This document shows, piece by piece, positions 28,505 to 38,015 of a stretch of DNA of 64,000 nucleotides. Each line of letters begins with the position of its first letter. The stretch's first letter is position 1. The notes below the pieces were generated by a model that worked only from the letters and a program-made list of their open reading frames with translations, searched no databases and was not told where the DNA came from. Made by a program: the position numbers and the translations under genes. This DNA is from Candidatus Symbiopectobacterium sp. NZEC151 (GTDB taxonomy: Bacteria; Pseudomonadota; Gammaproteobacteria; Enterobacterales; Enterobacteriaceae), in assembly GCF_025962655.1 (NCBI RefSeq), contig NZ_JAGFPE010000001.1, positions 930,001 to 994,000 on the forward strand, read 5' to 3'.

Positions 28505-29722
28505 GTGATTGCGGATGGTCAACCCGGACATATCGATCAAATTAAACAAATGAACGCCGGTGCGGTATACCGGCTCATTGACCTGCACGGCCCCGTATCC
28601 CGCATTGCGTTATCAAAACTGGCCCAATTGGCCCCTGCCAGTATCACCAAGATCGTGCGCGAATTGATGGAAGCGCATCTGGTGAAAGAGACCGAGTACC
28701 AGGATGTCGGCAGTCGTGGCCGCCCTGCGATTGGATTATTACTGGATACCGATGCCTGGCATTATCTTTCAGTAAGAATCGGCCGTGAAGAAATCACGCT
28801 GTCGCTGCGCGATCTCAGTAACTCGTTGGTTGTTGAGGATTGTGTAAACCTGCCGGGCGACCATCCGCAGCCGCTGCTGGAACGTATCCTGCATGAAGTC
28901 GACCAGTTTTTTATTCGTCACCAGCGCAAACTGGAGCGGTTAACGGCAATCGCCATTACGTCACCGGGCATGGTCGATGCCGTCGCCGGGGTGATTCACC
29001 GCATGCCATTTTATGCGGTTGAAGAGATGGCGTTAGGCCCTGCGTTAGAAAGCCGCACCGGGCTGCCGGTCTTCCTTCAGCACGACATTTATGCCTGGAC
29101 CATGGCCGAAGCGATGTACGGCGCCGCGCGGGGATCACAAAACGTTATTCAGATTGTTATCGATCACAATGTCGGCGCGGGGGTCATCACCGGCGGCCAC
29201 TTACTCCATGCGGGCAGCCGTAACCTGGTTGAAATCGGTCATACGCAGGTTGATCCCTACGGCAAGCGCTGCTACTGCGGTAATAATGGCTGTCTGGAAA
29301 CCGTTGCCAGTATCGAAAGCATGCTTGAGCTGGCGCAACAGCGCCTGAACGGTTCGATGAGCTCCTTGCTGAACGGTTCACCGCTTAGCGTAGAGAACCT
29401 CTGCGATGCCGCGATGAAAGGGGATCAGTTAGCCAAAGACATTATCAACGGCGTTGGCAGCAATGTGGGCCGTATCGCGGCTATCATGGTTAACCTGTTC
29501 AATCCCGATAAAATTCTGGTTGGCTCTCCGTTAAACAAGGCCGCGAGCATTCTGCATCCTGCGATCCTGGATTGTGTTCGACAACAGTCTTTGCCTGCCT
29601 ACAGCCACAATATACAGGTGGAATCTACTGCGTTTTATAATCAGGGTACCATGCCGGGTGCGGCGTTGGTCAAAGAGGCGTTGTACAACGGTTCTCTGCT
29701 GGTGAAACTGTTGCAAGGCTGA
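28505..29722 (+). CDS. mlc: Mlc (DgsA), glucose-responsive repressor of PTS genes
   Basis: 405 residues from the GTG at 28505, which has AGGAG eight bases upstream; the family starts with a similar QPGHIDQIKQ segment. ROK family. N-terminal winged helix (GPVSRIALSKLAQLAPASITKIVREL), then a degenerate sugar-kinase fold with the zinc-binding cluster GHTQVDPYGKRCYCGNNGC. In E. coli, Mlc represses ptsG, ptsHI, manXYZ and malT. It is drawn off DNA by dephosphorylated EIICB-Glc at the membrane through its C-terminal region, conserved here as AALVKEALYNGSLLVKLLQG. Forty upstream codons in the same frame are not conserved and overlap the operator-like region. Confidence 0.96.
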   Translation: MIADGQPGHIDQIKQMNAGAVYRLIDLHGPVSRIALSKLAQLAPASITKIVRELMEAHLVKETEYQDVGSRGRPAIGLLLDTDAWHYLSVRIGREEITLSLRDLSNSLVVEDCVNLPGDHPQPLLERILHEVDQFFIRHQRKLERLTAIAITSPGMVDAVAGVIHRMPFYAVEEMALGPALESRTGLPVFLQHDIYAWTMAEAMYGAARGSQNVIQIVIDHNVGAGVITGGHLLHAGSRNLVEIGHTQVDPYGKRCYCGNNGCLETVASIESMLELAQQRLNGSMSSLLNGSPLSVENLCDAAMKGDQLAKDIINGVGSNVGRIAAIMVNLFNPDKILVGSPLNKAASILHPAILDCVRQQSLPAYSHNIQVESTAFYNQGTMPGAALVKEALYNGSLLVKLLQG

Positions 29723-29872
29723 TGTGGTACAAAAATTTATAAAACGTTTCATGAATTACAAAACATTGCGCTAACGCAAGCCCTGCCTGATGTACATCAC
29801 CTAGACTTTCACTATTGGAAGCCTTTTTGCTGTGTTTTTTATTTTCAGGTGGGACCTCCGGAGCTTATATCC

Positions 29873-30538
29873 ATGTTAACGCGTCTTTTTGTTACAGGTA
29901 CCGATACTGCCGTGGGAAAAACGGTGGTGTCACGCGCATTGTTGCAGTCGCTTGCTCAAAGCGGAAAGTCAGTTGTCGGTTACAAGCCGATTGCCAAAGG
30001 GTGCGTGGAGACCGAAGAGGGACTACGCAATAAAGATGCGCTGCTGTTGCAAGAGGCGTCAACGGTGGCGTTGCCTTATGACCACATCAATCCCATCGCG
30101 CTGCGTGAGGATGAAATCAGCGCGAGCCAGCACGCGATTGACTATTGCGCCATGACGCAAGGTTTACAGCACCTGTGCGGTATGGCCGATATGGTTGTTG
30201 TCGAAGGCAGCGGCGGATGGCGCACGTTAATGAATGATTTGCGCCCCTATTCGGAATGGGTGGTGCAAGAGCAGTTGCCGGTCGTCTTGGTGGTAGGGAT
30301 CAAGCTGGGCTGTATTAGCCATGCATTGTTGAGCGCACAGGCAATAATCAATGATGGCTTGCCTTTATTAGGGTGGGTTGCGAACCGAATAAACCCTGGG
30401 TTGGCGAATTATGCGGATATCATTACGGCACTGCGCAAGAAAATTCCCGCACCACAGTTAGGGGAACTGCCGTATTTACCGCGTGCAGAGCAACGCGATC
30501 TCTCCGGTTATATTGATCTTTCTTCTATTCGTTATTAA
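29873..30538 (+). CDS. bioD2: Dethiobiotin synthetase-like protein (BioD2/YnfK)
   Basis: 221 residues from the ATG at 29873, preceded by GGAG. P-loop at the N-terminus (FVTGTDTAVGKTVVSRALL) and the Walker-B-like segment VVVEGSGGWRTLMND match BioD. BioD makes dethiobiotin from diaminopelargonate, CO2 and ATP. This copy next to mlc corresponds to E. coli ynfK, the second paralogue, whose own contribution to biotin synthesis is minor. No other bio gene is nearby. Confidence 0.92.
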   Translation: MLTRLFVTGTDTAVGKTVVSRALLQSLAQSGKSVVGYKPIAKGCVETEEGLRNKDALLLQEASTVALPYDHINPIALREDEISASQHAIDYCAMTQGLQHLCGMADMVVVEGSGGWRTLMNDLRPYSEWVVQEQLPVVLVVGIKLGCISHALLSAQAIINDGLPLLGWVANRINPGLANYADIITALRKKIPAPQLGELPYLPRAEQRDLSGYIDLSSIRY

Positions 30539-30855
30539 TTTATCCTTCATTCCCCATTCGTCCCCTACGACAGGGGATGATATCTATTTATTCCTCACCT
30601 TCTCATAAGATAATCGTATAATCTGTTTTTGGAAGTATTTCAACAAATAGGCTGTAAATTAACTGCTAGAGTTTAATTGATAGGGGAATGATATTAATAT
30701 CATGGCAACACCACTCGATTTAAATACGCAGGCTGCATTATTTCACGAGTGATGATGTATTGTTAGATAATCTATAAATTCAGCACACTAAACATAACTT
30801 ATCCACTTGCAATGCTATTCCATTAGCCTTATATATCACTAGGGGAGTTATCTCT
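30539..30855. other. AT-rich non-coding stretch upstream of the 30856 gene
   Basis: 317 bases without a supportable gene. A short hairpin (TCCCCT / AGGGGA at 30561-30577) just after bioD2 may end its transcript. The rest is AT-rich. I looked for an HrpL-type promoter (GGAACC, 15-16 bases, CCAC) and found only GGAATG with CCACT at the wrong spacing. Confidence 0.5.
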
Positions 30856-32151
30856 GTGCAGGTAAATATTGAAAGAGCACATTCGTTACCCTTTGAATCT
30901 TTCCTCATGCCGAATCATTTCACTACGCCACCACGGCCAGTTTCTCTGGATATTGCACACATTGAAAATACCGTAGATGAACGCTCCTCGGAAACCAGTA
31001 GCAACTATTCGCTCTCGCAATTAAGTACCCTTAGCCAATTAAGTATGGTCTACTCTTCAAGTGATAGCCTCAGCGGAGCTTCAACGCCAGCATCGCCGTC
31101 TCCCATTCCTTTAATGTCCCCACCCGCCGCTTTTGGTAGTGAAGCCACACGAGATAGCCAGGCGAGCAGGGAGGTTTCTAATGCCGAATCATTGAAACAA
31201 CGGGGAGAACGCTATGCCAGCAATATGGGGGCTGTTTTGCTGCGAAATAGCTTGTCGGTTGCGGTTGGAACGGGAATCCGGGAATATGTCAGACGCGGTG
31301 CGCTGTCTGAAACATTTGCCAACCTGCCTCGAAGTTCGCTGGCGCTTATTTCTTCCATCATTATTGCCACGCCGCTGGTGTTACACTTTTCTGGACTTGC
31401 TCGTGATTATTTCAGTGGTGGATTAAACGGGTCAGTGTTTATGGGTCGGCTCAGCAGTTTGTTATTTGTTGCCGTTACCGGCATGTGCTTGTGGTACAGC
31501 AATAATTTTGAGCATGCGGCACTGTTACTTGTTGCCGGGCTGGCTTATGTCCTATTGCGCGATATCGCACAATTTATCTTCCCGCTACGGGACAATAACA
31601 GTGACCAACTGTCACTGGCTGCGGTGACGGCTTCAGGCATTCTTTATTCCGGCAATCAAACCATGGTAGACATTGGTATGGATATCGCGACAAATGCGCT
31701 ATCAGGATCAATGAGCGGCTTAATGGCGAATATAGTAGGCAGGTCGGCCGTCAATCTCATTGGTGAATTTGGCGATGAATTTTGCTATCGTGGCATTAAT
31801 GCATTTCGCAAGAAAAATCCTGCGCTGAACGTCACATTGGCGATGCGTAATAAAGAGGATTTCACACGTAAAGCCATCATGGATTGTACGTTAAATACTA
31901 TTGCGAGTCGGGCATCTATTATTGTCTCCGCCTACGCGGCGGCAAGTGCATTGCCCTTTGGCGGATATGCCGCCAGTGCGATAGTGGGAAGCACCATGGG
32001 TACCGCTTATGCCGGATTTGCCTATGCCCACAACCAGAATAGAAAAAATCCCTTACCGGAAACGGTGGAAATGGAAGACATTAAGACAGAGGAAAAGCAG
32101 GATGTAGAACAACAAGATGTCGTGAAGAGGAACGCGATGTTATATCTGTGA
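30856..32151 (+). CDS. Unrecognised protein with Ser/Thr-rich N-terminus and membrane-helix core; candidate type III effector
   Basis: 431 residues from a GTG at 30856 with GGGGAG upstream. I do not recognise the family. Residues 1 to about 115 are polar and very rich in serine, threonine and proline (SETSSNYSLSQLSTLSQLS, then SGASTPASPSPIPLMSPP), with no Sec signal; this is the composition of type III secretion signals. From about 150 onward come several hydrophobic segments: LALISSIIIATPLVLHFSG, FVAVTGMCLWY, ALLLVAGLAYVLL and a glycine/alanine-rich pair near 355-395. The tail is acidic and lysine-rich. This fits an injected protein that inserts into a host membrane, but an ordinary inner-membrane protein is possible. 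AT-rich flanks suggest acquisition. Confidence 0.6.
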   Translation: MQVNIERAHSLPFESFLMPNHFTTPPRPVSLDIAHIENTVDERSSETSSNYSLSQLSTLSQLSMVYSSSDSLSGASTPASPSPIPLMSPPAAFGSEATRDSQASREVSNAESLKQRGERYASNMGAVLLRNSLSVAVGTGIREYVRRGALSETFANLPRSSLALISSIIIATPLVLHFSGLARDYFSGGLNGSVFMGRLSSLLFVAVTGMCLWYSNNFEHAALLLVAGLAYVLLRDIAQFIFPLRDNNSDQLSLAAVTASGILYSGNQTMVDIGMDIATNALSGSMSGLMANIVGRSAVNLIGEFGDEFCYRGINAFRKKNPALNVTLAMRNKEDFTRKAIMDCTLNTIASRASIIVSAYAAASALPFGGYAASAIVGSTMGTAYAGFAYAHNQNRKNPLPETVEMEDIKTEEKQDVEQQDVVKRNAMLYL

Positions 32152-32166
32152 TTCAGTCAGGACAAG

Positions 32167-32190
32167 ATGCCTGGCGTTGAAGCCAGGCAT
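32167..32190. terminator. Hairpin between the 30856 gene and ynfB
   Basis: Perfect 9-bp inverted repeat (ATGCCTGGC / GCCAGGCAT, loop 6) between convergent genes, without a clear T-run. Confidence 0.6.
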
Positions 32191-32208
32191 AAGGCGCAAT
32201 AGAAAAAA

Positions 32209-32559
32209 TCAAGGTGCTATCGCACGACCGGTGCGGCGATCCAGACAACGGTCGCTATTGGCTTCCCAATAGGCATTGACGTTGCTGCTGGTATTGCATT
32301 TCTCTTGCAAATCAATGGATTTGTCGAACTTATCGAATTCTTTCTCTCTGCGGTTATTCACTTTGTTACGCAGTGAACGGGTGCTATCCCATTGCTCTTT
32401 GCTTTGACGCGCCGCTTCTTTAGAGAGCGCGCTATCGCCTGATTCCACAATGATGTGGCGGGTATCTGCGAGAGCATTAGCCTGCCATGCACCGGCCAAA
32501 ACGACCAGCGACAGGGGGAACAGTGCACGTCGCAGTAATTTGAGGGTTTGATGGTTCAT
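32209..32559 (-). CDS. ynfB: YnfB, DUF1283 periplasmic protein
   Basis: 116 residues. A signal peptide ([24 protein letters not shown]) is followed by a charged mature part ending [20 protein letters not shown]; the two cysteines probably form a disulfide. Matches E. coli YnfB (UPF0482) in length and sequence. Function unknown. Confidence 0.92.
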   Translation of the reverse strand: MNHQTLKLLRRALFPLSLVVLAGAWQANALADTRHIIVESGDSALSKEAARQSKEQWDSTRSLRNKVNNRREKEFDKFDKSIDLQEKCNTSSNVNAYWEANSDRCLDRRTGRAIAP

Positions 32560-32719
32560 GTTTCATCCTGACGAACTAAAGGGTGATGACCCGCGGTGTT
32601 TCCACAAACGCGCCGATTGCGCGGGTGTCAGCATCGCAACAGAAGCACTATAGCATTCTTGTCTGCAATAACTCTATAACACCACACGCATCCTATGACA
32701 CCGGCAGGGCTGATAAGTT

Positions 32720-33469
32720 TTATGCGTCGCGATGTACGCTCAAGCCCGCATAGGATTGACTCACCGGCATCATCTCCAGGGTATTGATATTGACGTGTGC
32801 AGGCAGCGTTGCCACCCAGAATACGGCTTCAGCAACGTCCTCTGCGCTTAACGGCTGGGTGTTGTCGTAGGTTTTGGAAACCTTGTCCTCATTGCCTTTG
32901 AATCTGACCGATGAGAATTCGGTGCCACCAACCAGTCCCGGCTCGATATTGGTGACGCGTACCTGTGTGCCGAACAGGTCAGCACGCAGGCCCAAACTGA
33001 ACTGACGCACAAACGCTTTGGTGGCACCATAAACGTTCCCGCCAGCATAAGGCCAGTTGCCTGCGGTAGAGCCGATATTGATCACGTGGCCCTGATTGCG
33101 CTTCACCATTTCAGGCAACACGGCACGGGTCATGTAGACCAGTCCTTTGTTATTGGTATCGATCATCGTTTCCCAGTCATCCAACTGGGTGTTGTAAGCG
33201 GGCTCCAACCCAAGCGCTAACCCCGCGTTGTTGACCAGAACGTCAACATTGCGCCAGTCAGCGGGCAGGGCGGCAATCGCGCTTTCGACTGATTGACGAT
33301 CGCGCACGTCAAACGTCACGGTATACACCGAGTCACCCAGCTCCGCTTTCAGTGCGTCCAGACGATCCTGACGTCGACCGCTGGCAATAACGCGGTGACC
33401 AGCCTGAATGAATTTACGCGTAATCGCCGTACCGAAACCCGCTGTTGCGCCAGTAACAAAAATAATCAT
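32720..33469 (-). CDS. ydfG: 3-hydroxy acid / malonic semialdehyde dehydrogenase YdfG
   Basis: 249 residues from the ATG at 33469, preceded by GAGGA. Short-chain dehydrogenase: cofactor motif VTGATAGFG, NNAGLALGLEP, catalytic Ser in INIGSTAGNWPYAGG and Tyr-Lys in VYGATKAFVRQ. Matches E. coli YdfG, an NADP-dependent enzyme acting on L-allo-threonine, serine and 3-hydroxy acids; in pyrimidine (Rut) degradation it reduces malonic semialdehyde. Eight upstream codons are not conserved. Confidence 0.95.
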   Translation of the reverse strand: MIIFVTGATAGFGTAITRKFIQAGHRVIASGRRQDRLDALKAELGDSVYTVTFDVRDRQSVESAIAALPADWRNVDVLVNNAGLALGLEPAYNTQLDDWETMIDTNNKGLVYMTRAVLPEMVKRNQGHVINIGSTAGNWPYAGGNVYGATKAFVRQFSLGLRADLFGTQVRVTNIEPGLVGGTEFSSVRFKGNEDKVSKTYDNTQPLSAEDVAEAVFWVATLPAHVNINTLEMMPVSQSYAGLSVHRDA

Positions 33470-33583
33470 GGTAGTCCTCACGTCTGATTCCATTAGTGCA
33501 CGCTCGTCACGATCCCTCAGGGATCGTGGCAGAATGTCAGATATGCTAGCAGCTTACCGGAAAAAGGCATGCGGTTACTACTG

Positions 33584-34801
33584 TTACGCGGCGTCGTTAT
33601 CCGCTTCAACGGCTTGATAAAGACGTTCCAGTATGTCAGGAAAGGCCGACTGCACCCGGTTCCAACTTGGCACGAAGGGCTTATCACCGGGGCTTTCACT
33701 GTATGCCTGGCCGGACGCGGTAATCACATCCGAGAACAACTCAACCGCCAGCTCTTCACCGTGGCGATCGAAAGCCAGGCCATTCATTTTGGCATCATGC
33801 TCGAAAGCATCGATCATATCCAATGCGGTACGGTAATAGGTGGCACGCAGCACGCGGAACGCGTCGGTGGTAATGGCGACGCCCTGTATTGCCAGCTTGC
33901 GGTACAGGGCTTTGGTAATGTCCATGGCCATGCGCTGCAATCCCGAGTCGGGATTGTCTTCAGACATGGGCTGATGTTTGTGATCGTAATTATCGGCGAT
34001 ATCCACCTGGCAAATGCGGCTGGTCGCCGTGCCGCGATGTATTTCTGACAACACACCAATTTCTAATCCCCAGTCGCTCGGAATACGCAGGTTATTCAGC
34101 ACGTGGGTGCGCATCGCAAACTCCCCGGACAAGGGATAACGGAAGCTGCGCATGTAATCGAGATAGTCCGAATTGCCATAAACCTTTTGCAGCGATTTCA
34201 GCAGCGGAAAAACCAGAAGTCGGCCAACACGCCCATTGAGTTTCCGGTTAGCAACGCGAGCATAGTAACCTTTGCAAAAATCATAGTGAAAGTGCGGATT
34301 GGCAACCGGATAGAGCAGGCGAGCCAACATCTCACGGCTATAAGTGACAATGTCACAATCATGAAGTGCAATGCAGGCGCTACGGCGTGACGCAAGCGCA
34401 TAGCCAATGCAGAACCAGACATTTCTCCCTTTGCCTGGCTCTTCGGGAGCCAACGATTTTGCTGCCAATTCCTCACTCAATGCGGTAAGCCGCGGGCCAT
34501 CATTCCAAAGAATCCGATGCCGCTGTGGTAAACGAGAGAAAAAGGAGCGAGCGTATTCAAATTGCTCGCGGTCGGCGCGATCCAGCCCGATAACGATTTC
34601 TGTCAGGTAGTTAACCTGCGACAGTTCATCAATGATATGCGTGAGTGCAGGGCCTTCCAGTTCAGAAAAGAGCGACGGCAGTATCAGACCCATACTGTTT
34701 TGACCAGAAAAAACCTGCAACTCATACTCCAGTTCTTCGGGATTTCTTCTGGTAAGATTATGAAAATTGGTAATTATCCCATCCTGATAAAATTCACTCA
34801 T
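33584..34801 (-). CDS. gpgS: Glucosyl-3-phosphoglycerate synthase
   Basis: 405 residues from the ATG at 34801 (MSEFYQDGIITNFHNL), GT81-type glycosyltransferase of the GpgS/mannosylglycerate-synthase-like group. Sugar-nucleotide and metal-binding region SRRSACIALHDCDIVTYSREM, then SGEFAMRTHVLNNLRIPSDWGLEIGVLSE, which is well conserved. Transfers glucose from an NDP-glucose to 3-phosphoglycerate. It overlaps the phosphatase gene upstream by eight bases (ATGAGTGA), so the two steps are translationally coupled. The final product, glucosylglycerate, is a compatible solute known from Dickeya-type bacteria under salt stress with low nitrogen. A matS site lies inside at 34344-34356. Confidence 0.88.
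   Translation of the reverse strand: MSEFYQDGIITNFHNLTRRNPEELEYELQVFSGQNSMGLILPSLFSELEGPALTHIIDELSQVNYLTEIVIGLDRADREQFEYARSFFSRLPQRHRILWNDGPRLTALSEELAAKSLAPEEPGKGRNVWFCIGYALASRRSACIALHDCDIVTYSREMLARLLYPVANPHFHYDFCKGYYARVANRKLNGRVGRLLVFPLLKSLQKVYGNSDYLDYMRSFRYPLSGEFAMRTHVLNNLRIPSDWGLEIGVLSEIHRGTATSRICQVDIADNYDHKHQPMSEDNPDSGLQRMAMDITKALYRKLAIQGVAITTDAFRVLRATYYRTALDMIDAFEHDAKMNGLAFDRHGEELAVELFSDVITASGQAYSESPGDKPFVPSWNRVQSAFPDILERLYQAVEADNDAA
34344..34356. promoter_or_regulatory. matS site (MatP binding)
   Basis: GTGACAATGTCAC is an exact match to the matS consensus, inside gpgS. It is the exact matS nearest to dif in this window, 5.4 kb away. Confidence 0.8.
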
Positions 34802-35633
34802 CGCATACCTCGCGTTTCTTGTTGTCGGAAATGAAATGGCATAGACCTTCACTCCATCCCGTTGGCCCAGTGTCGTGCGTGAAATAGGCCTTGCCCGTGT
34901 AAGCCTCTCCCAGTGTGATGTGCTGCTGGCTTTGGCTCTTGATCACCACGGCATAATCGGTGCTTTGCAACAAAGCAATGTCGTTGGGGCCATCCCCCAG
35001 ACTCAGTGTAATGGGTGTCGTTCCGGTAACTTGCTGATATTGCAGACGTAGCCAACTGGCCGCACGCCCTTTATTGATGCCTTTACCCATCACATGATAG
35101 AAGCGTCCACCTTGCGTCAACGCTAACCCGTGGCGATCCAACAGATGGATAAAGCGTTGCAGTGCAGCGTCATCGTCGTGCCACAGCAACGGCTCAGACG
35201 CTTGACGCTGGCGCGCGCGTTTGGCGTCGGCTAACGGCAAGCCGGTAAGTGTTGCAACGTCAGAATCGGTCAGGGTTGAAAAGCCGCTGAAGCTAAAGGA
35301 CTGTTCCAATCGAAGACGTTCTAGTACAGCGCAAATCTCAACATAGCCAGCCGAAAATAGCTTACAAGGGTAATCAGCATGGGTGTGCCAGTGTTCAGGC
35401 AATGCGACGCTGGCCCCGTTCTCCGCAATAAAGGGACAGTGTTCCAGCCCCAACTCACGGCGAATCAGTAGGGTTTCGCAGGCGGTTTTACTGGTGGTAA
35501 TGATGACGGGAATACGGTGTTGTCGCAGGCGCCGCAGCCAGTGCGCAGCGGGTTGCCAGTCGTAGGTATCGTGATCCAGCAGTGAACCATCCAGATCGCT
35601 AAAAATGAGCATATCATCACCAAGCTCAGGCAT
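34794..35633 (-). CDS. gpgP: Glucosyl-3-phosphoglycerate phosphatase (MPGP/YedP family HAD)
   Basis: 279 residues from the ATG at 35633, which has AGGAG seven bases upstream; a second ATG seven codons on is possible. HAD phosphatase: nucleophile motif MLIFSDLDGSLLDHDTYDW, motif II VIITTSKTACE, and motif IV TLSLGDGPNDIALLQSTDYA. Family relatives are mannosyl-3-phosphoglycerate phosphatases. Pairing with GpgS points to glucosyl-3-phosphoglycerate as substrate. First gene of the pair. A full-consensus CRP site lies 95 bases upstream. Confidence 0.88.
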   Translation of the reverse strand: MPELGDDMLIFSDLDGSLLDHDTYDWQPAAHWLRRLRQHRIPVIITTSKTACETLLIRRELGLEHCPFIAENGASVALPEHWHTHADYPCKLFSAGYVEICAVLERLRLEQSFSFSGFSTLTDSDVATLTGLPLADAKRARQRQASEPLLWHDDDAALQRFIHLLDRHGLALTQGGRFYHVMGKGINKGRAASWLRLQYQQVTGTTPITLSLGDGPNDIALLQSTDYAVVIKSQSQQHITLGEAYTGKAYFTHDTGPTGWSEGLCHFISDNKKREVCDE

Positions 35634-35962
35634 ATCGCGTCTCCTGTCATCAATACCGGCGTCGACCACGCCGGCAATGTGTTGGAGCAGGACCAACCGT
35701 GTAAGCTGAGCCTACCGGGCCTCACAATGTGATGCAAATCACACAACAAACTGTATGTACAAATACGGGATAATGCAAAGCACCCCGGTTCAAAGCCCTT
35801 TCTTTTCGGAATAACCCCTGTTCTGTTGTGCGGCGATCGCTATTGATTTGCATCATTATCGTTAAATTAAAGTTAAATAATGAGTTGCCGATAGACTATT
35901 CACAGGGAGCTCGTCGCAATGGAATGTTGATTATAGGTAGGATCAACACCAGGAGAGCCATA
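35634..35962. promoter_or_regulatory. Divergent intergenic region between gpgP and the chemoreceptor gene
   Basis: 329 bases without a gene. Holds the CRP site at 35728-35743 and AT-rich sequence nearer the chemoreceptor gene. The AGGAG ahead of the chemoreceptor lies at its right edge. Confidence 0.6.
35728..35743. promoter_or_regulatory. CRP site, full consensus
   Basis: TGTGATGCAAATCACA matches TGTGA-N6-TCACA in every specified base. It lies 95 bases from the gpgP start and 220 from the chemoreceptor start, so it could serve either or both. Confidence 0.75.
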
Positions 35963-37936
35963 ATGGCCATACCCGCTATAAATAAAAAAACAATGAGTAC
36001 TCGCGCACAAATGTTACTGACCGGTGCGCTGACCATCGCTCTCGGTTTTACTGTGACGATTGGCGTTCTGAGCTGGCAATCGAGCCGCGAACAAAAATTT
36101 CTGGCAGAAAGCTACTTGCAGCAAATCGCGCAGAGTGAGGCGCTGAAAATTCAGCAAGAGCTCAATTATGCGCGTGATGTGGCCCACAACCTTGGACACA
36201 GCCTGATAGCGCTTGCCGCCGCTGGCGTGCGGGATCGTGCGGTTGTCGACAAGCTGATGGAGCAGGCGCTGCGTGATAATCCTGACTACCTTTCTATTTC
36301 TGTGATTTTCGAACAAGACGCGTTCGACGGGCGGGATGCGGAGTTTGCCGCGCAACCCGGTCAGGCACCCAACGGCCGCTATGCCTGGTTTGTCGATCGC
36401 GATCAGGCAGGAAAATTCAACATGCATCCGCTGTTATCTTATGCGACGCCGGGACAGGGGGATTACTACCTGCTGCCGCAAAAGAGCCAAAAGGATACGC
36501 TGATCGAACCCTATTCCTACGCCTACAACGGTGTACCAACGCTGTTGACGTCCGTGGCGGCCCCCATCGTGTCACAGGGCAAACTGTGGGGCGTAGTGAC
36601 CTCGGATATTTCTCTCGCATCATTACAACAGCGGGTTAACCAGATAAAACCCTGGGAAGGCGGCGGCTATGCGATGCTGCTTTCCAGCGCGGGTAAAGTG
36701 ATCTCTTATCCGGATAAAACGCAAACCAGCAAAGCCTGGCAGGGCGAAACCGACAATTACACGTCTGCGGTACTACAACATCATGATGCCATTTTGGGTG
36801 AGGAGGCCTTGGTTACCTGGCAGCCGGTTACCATTGGTAACAGCGCTGACAAATGGTACCTGGGCGTGGTTGCACCGGTTAACGCAGTCATGGAAGCCTC
36901 TGAGCGTCAGTTACGCAATGCATTGATTTTAATGGTGCTCAGTATTCTTTTTGTCAGTGCGCTGCTGGGCATGGTGTTCAACCGTAAAGTGCTAAAACCG
37001 CTGGGCGGCGAGCCGCTCGAGGCTGCAACCATCGCCTTGGCCGTCGCGGAAGGACAACTGAGCAATACGATTGTGGTACAGCCCAACGATCGCAAGAGTC
37101 TGTTTTATGCGCTGAATACCATGCAAACACAGTTACGGCAGGTTGTGGGGCAAATCAAAGATGCCAGCGGTGCGGTGCGACAAGGCGCGGCAGAGATAGC
37201 CAGCGGCAATATCGATCTGGCCTCACGCACCGAGCAACAAGCCGCAGCGCTGGAGCAGACGGCTGCCAGCATGGAGCAGATTACCGCCACGGTAAAACAC
37301 AATGCCAACAATGCGTATCAGGCAACGGTGTTGACCGAAAATGCCACTAAAATTGCCCTCAAAGGGGAAGGGTTGGTGAGTCAGGTGGTGAAAACCATGG
37401 CGGAAATCGATGAAAGTGCGAGGAAGATCGGTGACATCACCACCATGATCAACAGCATCGCATTCCAAACCAATATCCTGGCATTGAACGCCGCAGTCGA
37501 AGCGGCACGGGCAGGGGAACAGGGAAGGGGATTTGCCGTAGTGGCTTCAGAAGTGCGCAACCTGGCACAACGCAGCGCCAGCGCGGTCAAGGATATCGCC
37601 ACCTTGATCGAAGAATCCAGCCAGCGCGTTGGAAGTGGTGTTCAACTGGTGAACGATGCGGGTAAAACCATGCAGGAAATGACGCAGGCGGTCAGTTCTG
37701 TACAAAGTATCATTGGTGAAATTGCCACTGCATCAGATGAGCAGGCGAAAGGCATTAGCCAGGTCAGCATTGCCGTCAATGAAATGGATGGCGTCACCCA
37801 GCAAAACTCTGCCTTGGTTCAGGAGATGTCCGCTGCGGCCAGTTCGCTTGAGGAGCAATCCCTCTTGCTGGCACAAACCATTGAACATTTCCGTCTGAAT
37901 GCAGAACCAACGCTGGCACTGCCCGGCGCACGCTAA
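35963..37936 (+). CDS. Methyl-accepting chemotaxis protein with dCache-like sensor
   Basis: 657 residues from the ATG at 35963, preceded by AGGAG. Order: membrane helix (about 18-40), a periplasmic double-Cache-like sensor (about 45-300, with [21 protein letters not shown] and [21 protein letters not shown]), a second membrane helix ([20 protein letters not shown]), a HAMP-like linker, then the signalling coiled coil with hairpin tip [20 protein letters not shown] and [19 protein letters not shown]. There is no C-terminal NWETF pentapeptide, so adaptation probably depends on other receptors. Ligand unknown; dCache receptors often sense amino or organic acids. The E. coli-type signalling domain suggests recent duplication within the Tsr/Tar-like class. 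Confidence 0.93.
   Translation: MAIPAINKKTMSTRAQMLLTGALTIALGFTVTIGVLSWQSSREQKFLAESYLQQIAQSEALKIQQELNYARDVAHNLGHSLIALAAAGVRDRAVVDKLMEQALRDNPDYLSISVIFEQDAFDGRDAEFAAQPGQAPNGRYAWFVDRDQAGKFNMHPLLSYATPGQGDYYLLPQKSQKDTLIEPYSYAYNGVPTLLTSVAAPIVSQGKLWGVVTSDISLASLQQRVNQIKPWEGGGYAMLLSSAGKVISYPDKTQTSKAWQGETDNYTSAVLQHHDAILGEEALVTWQPVTIGNSADKWYLGVVAPVNAVMEASERQLRNALILMVLSILFVSALLGMVFNRKVLKPLGGEPLEAATIALAVAEGQLSNTIVVQPNDRKSLFYALNTMQTQLRQVVGQIKDASGAVRQGAAEIASGNIDLASRTEQQAAALEQTAASMEQITATVKHNANNAYQATVLTENATKIALKGEGLVSQVVKTMAEIDESARKIGDITTMINSIAFQTNILALNAAVEAARAGEQGRGFAVVASEVRNLAQRSASAVKDIATLIEESSQRVGSGVQLVNDAGKTMQEMTQAVSSVQSIIGEIATASDEQAKGISQVSIAVNEMDGVTQQNSALVQEMSAAASSLEEQSLLLAQTIEHFRLNAEPTLALPGAR
37365..37529 (+). 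promoter_or_regulatory. Cluster of three KOPS octamers pointing to dif
   Basis: GGGAAGGG at 37365-37372, GGGCAGGG at 37509-37516 and GGGAAGGG at 37522-37529 fit GGGNAGGG, the FtsK loading and orienting sequence. Others found on the plus strand left of dif: 387, 1996, 4630, 18630, 20407, 24419, 25060, 27180 and 33263 (first base of each). All point toward dif. Confidence 0.6.
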
Positions 37937-37962
37937 ACGGCCGTACAACGCGTCACCCAAGG

Positions 37963-37997
37963 ACGGTATCATTGGTTTATTATTCTGATGATACCGT
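37963..37997. terminator. Hairpin after the chemoreceptor gene
   Basis: Perfect 10-bp inverted repeat (ACGGTATCAT / ATGATACCGT) with a 15-base AT-rich loop, between the convergent chemoreceptor and yjbD genes. Confidence 0.5.
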
Positions 37998-38015
37998 TCA
38001 CCACACCACGCGCGC

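Noticed and set aside
30700-30720. HrpL-type box before the 30856 gene
   Set aside because: GGAATG and CCACT are present, but spacing is about 20 bases instead of 15-16 and the first half does not match GGAACC.
31601-31615. GTGAC-CAACT-GTCAC palindrome, like matS
   Set aside because: Spacer is five bases, not three, so it does not fit the MatP site; it is also inside a coding sequence.
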